From: Acidobacteriota bacterium | GTDB taxonomy: Bacteria > Acidobacteriota > Terriglobia > Acidiferrales > UBA7541 | NCBI GenBank assembly: GCA_003225295.1 | Contig: QHYZ01000107.1 | Coordinates: 1-64,000, forward strand | Length of the DNA: 64,000 nt | Reading direction: 5' to 3' | Shown: in pieces, positions 55,633-62,279 of the stretch | How positions within the stretch are numbered: the first letter of the stretch is position 1 | Layout: each line of letters starts with the position of its first letter | Made by a program: the position numbers and the translations under genes | The notes under the pieces: model-generated | Database searches by the model: none | Told to the model about the DNA's origin: nothing | The model's input: only the letters and a program-made list of their open reading frames with translations

Positions 55633-55818
55633 ATGTCTGCATTTGATAGCGTCGTCAAATTGGCAAAGCAGTGCGAGCCTCATGCGTTGCCGCCCGAGTT
55701 GAAGTATCGGGACTCGCTAATTGCGCACCTGCGGGTTGGTCCGACGCTAAATCGGCTTAGGCAAAGTTTGTGTTATCTTGTCGTGTCATGGACAGACGTT
55801 CATTCTGCCATTCGATGA
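55633..55818 (+). CDS. MSAF-type micro-protein, copy 1 (possibly truncated)
   Basis: 61-residue frame starting two bases after the DUF4062 stop. The first 30 residues, MSAFDSVVKLAKQCEPHALP and PELKYRDSL, resemble the minus-strand copy at 58,265-58,458. After about residue 46 the sequence (LCYLVVSWTD) belongs to the upstream flank of the next gene, so the C-terminus is probably lost. No family recognised. The tight spacing suggests it belonged to the OLD/DUF4062 operon. Confidence 0.5.
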   Translation: MSAFDSVVKLAKQCEPHALPPELKYRDSLIAHLRVGPTLNRLRQSLCYLVVSWTDVHSAIR

Positions 55819-56121
55819 TCGGCGGAGTTGCCACCGCTGCCGCTGTGCGCACTTTGGCCGTTTCGGGTATACAGTTTTCCGAGTGAGTTGCAATTTTTAT
55901 CCATTGACGAGTTAAAGAGAATCTACATTGAACGAGCAATGAACAGTCTGCTCGCTGAAGCGCGTGAGAATATATGGATTCCCAGCTGGTCGGTACCAAC
56001 TCTGCAACGGTTCTCAACTGATAGGGCGTTCGAGCGGCTGGAGCTTCAAGTCCCCGGACAAATGCCGAATCGGGGCCCTGGGAATGCTAAAAGTCTTCAT
56101 GGATTTATCGAACAAAAATAA
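55788..56121 (+). pseudogene. Tat-signal small protein gene with one-base frameshift
   Basis: From the ATG at 55,788: MDRRSFCHSMIGGVATAAAV RT, a twin-arginine-type signal. An extra T in ACTTTGG (near 55,850) then shifts the frame to a stop at 55,878. With that T removed it reads on as WPFRVYSFPSELQFLSIDEL and KRIYIERAMNSLLAEARENI to 56,121. A TATCTT box lies 14 bp before the ATG and no ribosome site is visible. Phage- or element-associated acidobacterial ORFs with this opening exist to my recollection, but I cannot assign a function. Confidence 0.5.
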
Positions 56122-56200
56122 GTAAACTATTTTTCCCGCTGCTCTACCTGCACGATTCCACGATGCAGGAGTTCTCAATGCCGAGCTACGATTCGTTCAT
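56081..56200 (+). repeat. duplicated segment, copy 1 (pairs with about 59,760-59,872)
   Basis: Shares, with substitutions and small gaps, the pattern GTCTTCATGGAT.TAT...AACAAAA.TAAG.AAAC, then CTACCTGC..GATTC, AGGAGTTC and GCCAAGCTA-like GCCGAGCTACGATTCGT, with the second copy. It covers the end of the Tat gene and the start of the next small gene. Confidence 0.5.
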
Positions 56201-56375
56201 GTGTCCGAATTGCGAACATCATTTCCGCGTCATCTGGCCCGACCCATTGCCAAGCCACTACGACGTTTGCAGCAAAATCAAAATAAAGTGCCCTGACTGT
56301 CGGGACGTGATTCGTCGGCCAATACGTGGCTCTGGGTCGCGTGCGCACATGATTTTGTCGATAAGAAAATCGTAG
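56178..56375 (+). CDS. small zinc-ribbon protein
   Basis: 65-residue protein beginning MPSYDSFMCPNCEHHFRVIW, with a second pair CPDCRDVIRRPIRGSGSRAH. Two CxxC knuckles about 30 residues apart suggest a zinc ribbon. AGGAG lies 6 bp before the ATG at 56,178; an upstream ATG at 56,163 is less well placed. A diverged start of a similar gene (PSYDSW) is seen at 59,857 after a duplicated 5' flank. Unknown function. Confidence 0.6.
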   Translation: MPSYDSFMCPNCEHHFRVIWPDPLPSHYDVCSKIKIKCPDCRDVIRRPIRGSGSRAHMILSIRKS

Positions 56376-56482
56376 CTTGATGTAGCGGGCCTCGCCTGCG
56401 CCTATCGTGAAGATCGCCGTCGGCAACAACCTTTCATTCCGTCCTTGCCAAGTTGCTCTCAGACTCTCAGAGAGATCAACAG

Positions 56483-57214
56483 CTATTTAGGCGGTGGCGG
56501 CCATGGCTCGGCATCCGGTCGACTCCACCGCGCCTCGAACAAATCACTGAAGAATCTGATTAAAATCCTGCCGCGCTCCGTTGTTGATGTGACCATGATC
56601 ATCGGATTCCTGCGGCCGGCGATTTTGGGCGGCTCTCCAGCGTACGTGTACCATCCGACGAAAAGGTACTCCATCTGTGACTCGCGGGGAGTCAGCAGCA
56701 CGCCTCTAACAGTCGCTGCGTCTCGTCCAAACTTACCTTCGAGATAATCAACAAAAGTTTTATCTTTTAAGTGATAGATGAGTTCGATGCTCTCCCGTGC
56801 GCGTTGGCCGTCGCGAATGTCAACGGCTGTGTCCGGATGCTGGCAAAGTACTTTGACCTTTATTCCTGCTTGGCAAAACTCCTGGATTGGTGTCTTCAGG
56901 CTTGACATGCCGGCCCCAAGGATGCGCACGTGATCAATGTGCTCTGTCTGAATTAGTCTTGCGATCTCTGCCTGAAACTCTCTATCGTTCAGGACTAGGC
57001 CGATCTGGAGAGGTTTGCGACGGAGAATCCAAAGGATTTCTAGAAGCAAGGCGAGGACGAGGACTTCAAAAACTGGGCGCCGAGTGAAGAACCGGAAGAT
57101 ATCGTCAGAGAAAAACGCGATGACTAATAGCACCTCAGCGAGGATTGCCGCGGCAAACGTCGTGAACTCCGCGACGCTCATGTCAGGTGGGAATTTCAAC
57201 GTCTGTTTAGGCAT
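56483..57214 (-). CDS. two-TM protein with C-terminal soluble domain, coupled to PfkB-like kinase
   Basis: 243-residue inner-membrane protein. Helix 1 is about residues 17-36 (FTTFAAAILAEVLLVIAFF) and helix 2 about 46-64 (PVFEVLVLALLLEILWIL). The cytosolic part has IGLVLNDREFQAEIARLIQT, VRILGAGMSSLKTPIQEFCQ and GIKVKVLCQHPDTAVDIRDG. This Rossmann or PLD-like beta-alpha arrangement is sometimes found in membrane-anchored phospholipase-D-like sensors; no HxK motif is seen, so catalysis is doubtful. It follows the PfkB-like gene by 7 bp on the same strand. Membrane-plus-enzyme pairs of this kind resemble effector/modifier pairs. That is inference only. Confidence 0.6.
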   Translation of the reverse strand: MPKQTLKFPPDMSVAEFTTFAAAILAEVLLVIAFFSDDIFRFFTRRPVFEVLVLALLLEILWILRRKPLQIGLVLNDREFQAEIARLIQTEHIDHVRILGAGMSSLKTPIQEFCQAGIKVKVLCQHPDTAVDIRDGQRARESIELIYHLKDKTFVDYLEGKFGRDAATVRGVLLTPRESQMEYLFVGWYTYAGEPPKIAGRRNPMIMVTSTTERGRILIRFFSDLFEARWSRPDAEPWPPPPK

Positions 57215-57221
57215 CAGACCC

Positions 57222-58217
57222 TCATTCAGTAAGTGAGCCCGGATGGATCTGGATCTGCTCCATCAGTTCATAGACGCGCTTTGGACTGAAACACCCAGGA
57301 AGTCGCGTTTCCGCGTTTGCAGCGCCAACTGCAACAAAGAGCCGCAGAGCGTTCTCTCGTGACTGATTTCCCTGGAGAGCCCAGAGAAAGGCACCCAACG
57401 CAGCGTCGCCGCTACCGAACTGGTTTCTAAGGCGCACACGCGGTGGAGTGACGGTGATAGGGGAACCGTGCCAGACGATGAAGGTGGGGGCGTCATCTGC
57501 AGAACAAATGACGATTTGCGTACCATAGTCAGTCAACGATCGGAGATATCTTAAAATGGCGCACTCGTCATGGGCGTCGACTGAAGCAGGGAGGTGCTCG
57601 GAATTCGTCTTGATAATTCGAGCCCCAGCCCGGACACAAGGCTCGAATGCGTTGCCGCGGGTGTCAACGGCAACGATTCGCCCAGCGGATTGCAGCGCTG
57701 CCACCAAGGACGCATACGAATCCGCTGGAACGTCGGGTGGAAGGCTCCCGCCGAGGAGGACGTAACAAGAATCGGCGCTGCAATCCGAAACCGCCCGGTG
57801 GAACGACTGAATGTCTTGAACAGACATTGCTCGGGACGGCTCAACTACCACCGTTGTGCCCGTGCTGTCTTGCGTGAGTAAAGTGATCACGTTGCGTGTC
57901 TCAGCCTGTACTTGGACCACATTAGTCATGAATGGTTCGTCTGCGAGCAGACGACGAAGGCCCAAACCCGTGTGGCCACCTGCAGTGGTAACTAAATTCA
58001 CCGTCGCCCCGAGCTGGCAGGCCGCCCGAGCAGCGGTGATGGAACAACCGCTTGCTATATCTTGGATGGCGATCGCTCGGTTGACTTTCCCCTGAGTGAG
58101 ATTCGTAAGCTCGAAAACCCGCTCGTAGACCGGCGCGATCATCGCGAAGACCAAAAGCGAGGAGCCGTGCGCGGGGGCTCGGCCACCAACGGACTTCTCT
58201 TCTGCGTGTACACCCAT
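57222..58217 (-). CDS. PfkB-family (1-phosphofructokinase-like) kinase
   Basis: 331-residue ribokinase-fold kinase of the LacC/FruK type. Seen: TLQGKVNRA-like LTQGKVNRAIAIQDIASGCS, a SITAARAACQLGATVNLVTT opening of the Gly-rich region, LLGGSLPPDVPADSYASLVA, VDTRGNAFEPCVRAGARIIK with TNSEHL (normally KPNxxE) and the catalytic QFGSGDAALGAFLWALQG (GxGD class Asp). The N-terminal about 20 residues (MGVHAEEKSVGGRAPAHG) are not family-like, so the true start could be at VFAMIAP. Substrate may be a sugar phosphate or nucleoside. Partner: the two-TM gene, 7 bp downstream. Confidence 0.8.
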   Translation of the reverse strand: MGVHAEEKSVGGRAPAHGSSLLVFAMIAPVYERVFELTNLTQGKVNRAIAIQDIASGCSITAARAACQLGATVNLVTTAGGHTGLGLRRLLADEPFMTNVVQVQAETRNVITLLTQDSTGTTVVVEPSRAMSVQDIQSFHRAVSDCSADSCYVLLGGSLPPDVPADSYASLVAALQSAGRIVAVDTRGNAFEPCVRAGARIIKTNSEHLPASVDAHDECAILRYLRSLTDYGTQIVICSADDAPTFIVWHGSPITVTPPRVRLRNQFGSGDAALGAFLWALQGNQSRENALRLFVAVGAANAETRLPGCFSPKRVYELMEQIQIHPGSLTE

Positions 58218-58264
58218 ATGGCTGGAAAACAGCTAATCAAAGCCTTATGCTCTCTGGTGGACCG

Positions 58265-58458
58265 TTAAGAGTTCGCGGCTTTTCCGATACCACCTTTCAC
58301 CACGACTCTCACCGGCTCGCCACAAACATAATAGCCCTCATCTTCGGAGGCCGTTCTCACAATAATCAAGTCAGCGAGTCTCGATACACCAACTCGGTCG
58401 GCAACAGTCGCGGTGGCCATTCCCTAACCAGCTTATGGACATCCTCGAACGCCGACAT
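58265..58458 (-). pseudogene. MSAF-type micro-protein, copy 2, frameshifted
   Basis: The minus-strand ATG at 58,458 reads MSAFEDVHKLVREWPPRLLP TELVYRDSLT then TGA. With one base added the frame continues DLIIVRTASEDEGYYVCGEP and VRVVVKGGIGKAANS to a stop at 58,265, giving about 65 residues. The first part matches copy 1 at 55,633 in spacing and key residues (MSAF, KL, LP.EL.YRDSL). It lies about 47 bp upstream of the PfkB-like gene on the same strand. Confidence 0.5.
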
Positions 58459-58469
58459 GATTGCTGAAT

Positions 58470-58743
58470 TTAACTCAGCCTCCCTGAGGCTCTAGTGTTT
58501 CCCTTCTTCTTCTCTGCTCTAGACTTTGCCCATCGCGCTTTTGTCGCCTTCGAAATCCTCGCTCTCGCTCTCGCAGCCGCAGACATTTTCCTTTTCTTCT
58601 TGCCAATCCGTTTACCGCCGCTGGCTACTTCGCGGCCTAGAGCCTTCATTGCTCCACGCACCGCGTCCAACTGTTTCCGCGCTCTATCCGCCTGCTTCTT
58701 TAGCTTCGCTTCTGCCTGTGTCAATGCCCGCCAAGATGTTCAT
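58470..58743 (-). pseudogene. basic histone-H1-like small protein, frameshifted start
   Basis: The open frame MTQAEAKLKKQADRARKQLD continues with GGKRIGKKKRKMSAAARARA and RISKATKARWAKSRAEKKKG. It is Lys/Arg/Ala-rich, as in small DNA-binding proteins. The ATG at 58,743 reads MNILAG and is out of frame by one G; the partial copy at 60,131-60,199 has the unshifted MNILAALTQEEAKLKKQA. A downstream start at 58,724 could still give an 84-residue product, so function may persist. Confidence 0.55.
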
Positions 58744-58986
58744 GAATCCTCCGGGCGGCTAATCTACCACGGACGGACTTGCTGGGGTGGGAGTAAGGTC
58801 GCCTTGCCTTGGGAACACACGACAATCTGCGTCGCTTCTCCCGCCTTGAAACCAAGCCGTTTAGGCTCTCCGGACGCCCCGCTAGGGTATCTACCGTGTT
58901 CGATTTCCGGGATTCGCCTTCTTGTTAATTGGACGCTCAGGATTATTCTCTTTGAAAAGGCCCTCCTGAAGCTGAAAGGAAACACC

Positions 58987-59295
58987 ATGAATAGGCAAAA
59001 GGCTTTCTCTCTCGTTCAACTGCTAATCGAAGTGGTAATCACTTTGTTCATCGCCGGGATCGTAGTTCCTAGCCTCCTCCGGTCCGATTTGGCCACGAAA
59101 GGGGCTTTTTTGGCTGCGGGTTCTCTCCGCACAATCAAGATCGCTGGGATTGCATTCTCGTACACGCACCCAAACGTTGCATTTGCCATCTTGGGCGCTT
59201 TCGTGGGTGCGATGGCGGCATTTGCTATCGATTTTCTCGCCAGTACGCCCAAAAACACAACCTCTACGCGAACAACTACTCTGCGGGCCGCGTAA
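58987..59295 (+). CDS. prepilin-like protein with altered cleavage region
   Basis: 102-residue protein with a type IV prepilin N-terminus: MNRQKAFSLVQLLIEVVITL, FIAGIVVPSLLRSDLATKGA and SLRTI. The usual GFSLIELL is here AFSLVQLL, so Gly at -1 is Ala and Glu at +5 is Gln; both residues normally matter for processing and assembly. The C-terminal half has a second hydrophobic helix (VAFAILGAFVGAMAAFAIDF) instead of the usual globular domain. AAGGAAA precedes the ATG at 58,987, within a longer frame from 58,495 that is not otherwise supported. Confidence 0.6.
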   Translation: MNRQKAFSLVQLLIEVVITLFIAGIVVPSLLRSDLATKGAFLAAGSLRTIKIAGIAFSYTHPNVAFAILGAFVGAMAAFAIDFLASTPKNTTSTRTTTLRAA

Positions 59296-59328
59296 ACTCT
59301 TCTGGGATTTGTGGAGCGAGAAGAGATT

Positions 59329-59667
59329 CTAGCGACCGGCCATTTTCTGGGCCATGTGCATCACGAGCTTGCGGTCACTCTCGGCAGCCTTGCCCAAATG
59401 TCTGCGGAGTTTGCTCAAATACCGCGCATCCTTGCCTGAGTTACCCCATACGTTTTGGTCAGATGATTTGCGCTTGAGCAGATTCGGTACTTGAGGCGGC
59501 TCTTCGCCATCGTAGAAAAGTTGATAGAGTGGGCATTCGAGAGCGCGGCCCAGCTTTTCCAACGTTTCGATGGCCGGGACAGTATGACCATTCTCGACGC
59601 GTTTGTTCCAAAAGCTCGGATACATGCATGGTATGTGGATGCTCGTCAGTCGCGAAGGTACCCGCAT
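59329..59667 (-). pseudogene. XRE-type regulator, C-terminal part (copy 1)
   Basis: The frame holds RVENGHTVPAIETLEKLGRA LECPLYQLFYDGEEP, the second half of an XRE helix-turn-helix domain, followed by a specific C-terminal tail KSSDQNVWGNSGKDARYLSK. The first half of the HTH domain is missing: upstream residues (MRVPSRLTSIHIPCMYPSF) are not family-like. The tail recurs at 60,892. It is probably a truncated regulator that can no longer bind DNA. Confidence 0.65.
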
Positions 59668-59759
59668 TTTGGTCCGGTATGAATCATGGCTTCGACCCGA
59701 CTCCTACATCGAAGGGCACATGGAGGTCGTAGGTGCCGGGTACTGAAAAAGACATGCGC

Positions 59760-59872
59760 AGCCCCGCCAAGGTGAAACTCTTTATGGATATTTAGGATAA
59801 GCAAACGTAAACTGCTTCTCCTACCTGCGATTCATTCCACTCAAGGAGTTCCCCAATTGCCAAGCTATGATT
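59760..59872 (+). repeat. duplicated segment, copy 2 (pairs with 56,081-56,200)
   Basis: Diverged copy ending AAGGAGTTCCCC AATTGCCAAGCTATGATTCGT. A TTG start at 59,857 with AGGAG upstream would give PSYDSWKLNDRKLLTTL and a stop at 59,982, similar to copy 1 only for its first few residues. Confidence 0.45.
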
Positions 59873-59899
59873 CGTGGAAACTGAACGACCGAAAATTGC

Positions 59900-60106
59900 T
59901 TACCACTTTAGTCCGATCAATATCTGACAGGACATACAGAGGTAGTAGATTGTGGGCGGTCTGGGAATGCGGAAGGCTTTAACCTTGGAGGTCCCATTAC
60001 AGCGGTCGCATTTCACACCTGCCACACAAGAAACGAAAAATGTGGCACCCGCCAACTTTAGTTTCCAGTCTTCAATCTCCATGCTTGATTCTACCGCTTG
60101 ACTCAA
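59900..60106 (-). CDS. small CxxC zinc-ribbon-like ORF
   Basis: 68-residue minus-strand frame. Likely start is M9 (MEIEDWKLKLAGATFFVSCV). Two CxxC pairs, VKCDRCNGTSK and LCMSCQILIG, fit a zinc ribbon. It overlaps a weak plus-strand frame from 59,857. No family or partner is apparent; it could be real or fortuitous. Confidence 0.4.
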   Translation of the reverse strand: MSQAVESSMEIEDWKLKLAGATFFVSCVAGVKCDRCNGTSKVKAFRIPRPPTIYYLCMSCQILIGLKW

Positions 60107-60130
60107 AGCGATGTATGAGGAATTGCTCGC

Positions 60131-60199
60131 TTAAAGGACCGATTCGGCCTGCTTCTTTAGCTTCGCTTCTTCCTGTGTCAATGCCGCCAAGATATTCAT
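60131..60199 (-). pseudogene. partial copy of the basic protein gene
   Basis: ATG at 60,199 reads MNILAALTQEEAKLKKQAES VL, stop. It matches the first 19 residues expected for the gene at 58,470-58,743, then diverges and ends. A 5' fragment created by duplication or deletion. Confidence 0.55.
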
Positions 60200-60270
60200 G
60201 AATCCTCCGAGCCGATATCCTCTCACGTCCAGGGCAGCGTGTTAAGCTCTTGCCGAGGAGGACGGTGGTG

Positions 60271-60753
60271 ATGAATTACGAATCAATCTCTCTCTGGGTT
60301 GCGGTCGCGTCACTGATCGTCGCAATAACTGCACTCTTCGTGGCAATAGGAGCTAATCGGATTGCGAAGAGTTCGCTTTCGCAAGCGAAGCAGGTTGCGG
60401 ATCGAGACCAAAGAGACTGGAGGCAGAGGAAGTGGTTCGATCTATATTTCAAAACAAACCAAGCCTACGACTTCCTCGAACGCTTCCAGGTTCTATACGA
60501 AAATCCGCCATCGGGCGCATCTGGCGTAGAAGAAGCCAGACGGGATTGGAACTCCTTGATGTTTCTTATACGGGAATTGCACACAATGGCAGTTGTGTTT
60601 CCTAAGAACGCAGCGATTGACGAACTCTTTGCGTCTACTGCGGTATTTAAGAACCGCGAGGAAGCCTTGTCAAAGGACCGTCTGGAAAAAATACGTAATG
60701 CCATGGAGGCGATACGCCAGCAGGCTTTGGTTGAACCCGCAGTGCTCGGCTAG
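60271..60753 (+). CDS. single-TM coiled-coil protein, unknown function
   Basis: 160-residue protein: a TM helix (SISLWVAVASLIVAITALFV) followed by a basic amphipathic helix NRIAKSSLSQAKQVADRDQR and a cytosolic helical domain (DRDQRDWRQRKWFDLYFKTN, YDFLERFQVLYENPP). The ATG at 60,271 follows GAGGAGGACGGTGGTG; the upstream ATG at 60,250 is less likely. Membrane-anchored helical proteins like this are frequent in accessory regions; no family recognised. Confidence 0.6.
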   Translation: MNYESISLWVAVASLIVAITALFVAIGANRIAKSSLSQAKQVADRDQRDWRQRKWFDLYFKTNQAYDFLERFQVLYENPPSGASGVEEARRDWNSLMFLIRELHTMAVVFPKNAAIDELFASTAVFKNREEALSKDRLEKIRNAMEAIRQQALVEPAVLG

Positions 60754-60891
60754 ACGCTCTACTCAAGGGCTTCGGGTGATTTCGATTCTCCGTCGCAGGC
60801 CGTCGTTCTTGCTATAATCCAGGCACTTTCCCACGACCCAACCTCCGTCAGTACCACAAAATGATAATAGCCGGGGCCTCTGGAAGTCCCG

Positions 60892-61224
60892 ATGTACCAG
60901 CTTTTCTACGATGGTGATGAGCCGTCCAACCTACCGAATCTTCCGAAGCACAAGTCGTCTGATGTAAACCTGTGGGGTAGCACTGGCACGGATGCGCGAT
61001 TTCTGAGCAAGCTTCGCCGTATGTTGGGTGAAGCCAACGAACAAGATCGAAAGACTATTTTGCTCATGACTCAGAAGATGGCCCTTCGCCACCTTCACGA
61101 TTTTTCTTTGCCAATCCTCTCTCAAATGAAAAAGTCCCTCAAGTCCGTCAAGACTAAGCTTAGACTGACATCGACGCAGTGGGATTGTCCAGCCGCCGAT
61201 TTTGCCGATGCCTCCTTCGACTAG
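60892..61224 (+). pseudogene. XRE-type regulator tail (copy 2) fused to unrelated end
   Basis: Starts MYQLFYDGDEPSNLPNLPKH KSSDVNLWGSTGTDARFLSK, matching the tail of the minus-strand copy at 59,329, but lacks the HTH domain altogether. After MTQKMALRHLHDF the sequence extends LRLTSTQWDCPAADFADA, which has no counterpart. Another 5'-truncated regulator remnant. Confidence 0.6.
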
Positions 61225-61475
61225 ACGCTCGCCAAAATCATGGTTTCTTATTTCGAGCTAAGCTCCCCCTTAGCCGCACCACCCGTACCATTTCATTTAT
61301 CATCCTCTTCGGGCAATGTTCCAAAGTACCATTGACACGTTCTTACTTCCTGCTATATCAATCGCTCGCCCAACTCTCCTGCCAATCAGCCCGGCGGGCA
61401 TTTAGACAAATGAACGTCGCTCACGGCGCGCCGTCTTCTCCCAAACGGTCCCGTGGACTACGCCTCGGAGGCTCT

Positions 61476-62279
61476 ATGCGAGTGGCTCGGCTGATCCTTT
61501 CGTTCCTCTTGCTTTTCTTCTTCTCTCCACGTCTGAACTCACAACAACCCATCACGGCCGCGCAGCGCGACACCCAGGCTGTAACAGCAGTGCAAACTGC
61601 CATTACAGCGCAGGGGAGTCAATCCGCCATCGGTGCCATTGCCAACGCCGTAGTCCAAGGAACGATTGTCCCGACGCAGAGCTCAACCGTGAATGGCGGA
61701 AATTTCAAGTGGGAAAGCGACTTCAGCGAGTCGACTTACGAATTCCGCAGCGAAATGCAGATTGGGGGCACAACGAGGGTCTTCGCGACTGGCCATGGCA
61801 ATCCAGCGTTTTACAACGGAAAGACAGTTCGGCGTTTGTTTTCGCATGTGGCGTACGCGTCGGTGCCATTTCATCTCCCTGCGGTTGTTCTGTTCCGTGA
61901 ACTCAATGATCCGAACCGATCTTTGCAATTCGTGGGAACTACTACGATCAACGGGACTCGCGGCGTCCACATTCGCACTTATGTGGCTACTGGACCCATA
62001 GAGACTGAACTTTCGGTCCATCATTGGTACTTTGATTCTTCAACAGGACTTCCGGTACGGGTCGAATATCGAACCCCCAACACTCTCGATATGAGGGACA
62101 ACATACCCGCAGCGGTGGATTTCTCTAATTACAAAGTCATCGACGGAATTGCTGTCCCGCTCACCATAACAGCCTCTGAGGATGGCAAAGTCGTGAGCAC
62201 AGCTACTGTCTTAATTGTTACGTTCAATTCAGGAGTTTCGCCCACCGATTTCGATCTCAAGACGGGTGGTGCCCTGTGA
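61476..62279 (+). CDS. secreted beta-rich protein, unknown function
   Basis: 267-residue exported protein with a signal peptide (MRVARLILSFLLLFFFSPRL, cleavage near NSQ). A helical, Ala/Gln-rich segment (AAQRDTQAVTAVQTAITAQG) precedes a beta domain: FKWESDFSESTYEFRSEMQI, RGVHIRTYVATGPIETELSV, HHWYFDSSTGLPVRVEYRTP and DFSNYKVIDGIAVPLTITAS. The last part resembles the LolA-like fold seen in the protein at 22,448. GGAGG precedes the ATG; the frame from 61,179 is not used. It overlaps the RHS-type gene by 4 bp (GTGA) and is probably cotranscribed with it. Confidence 0.72.
   Translation: MRVARLILSFLLLFFFSPRLNSQQPITAAQRDTQAVTAVQTAITAQGSQSAIGAIANAVVQGTIVPTQSSTVNGGNFKWESDFSESTYEFRSEMQIGGTTRVFATGHGNPAFYNGKTVRRLFSHVAYASVPFHLPAVVLFRELNDPNRSLQFVGTTTINGTRGVHIRTYVATGPIETELSVHHWYFDSSTGLPVRVEYRTPNTLDMRDNIPAAVDFSNYKVIDGIAVPLTITASEDGKVVSTATVLIVTFNSGVSPTDFDLKTGGAL

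Noticed and set aside
60800-60830. TATAAT box near 60,812 as promoter for the XRE tail
   Set aside because: No acceptable -35 at 16-18 bp, and the downstream gene is a headless fragment.
45930-61250. Intact prophage
   Set aside because: No terminase, portal, capsid or tail genes and no integrase are visible; the tRNA scars point to element remnants only.
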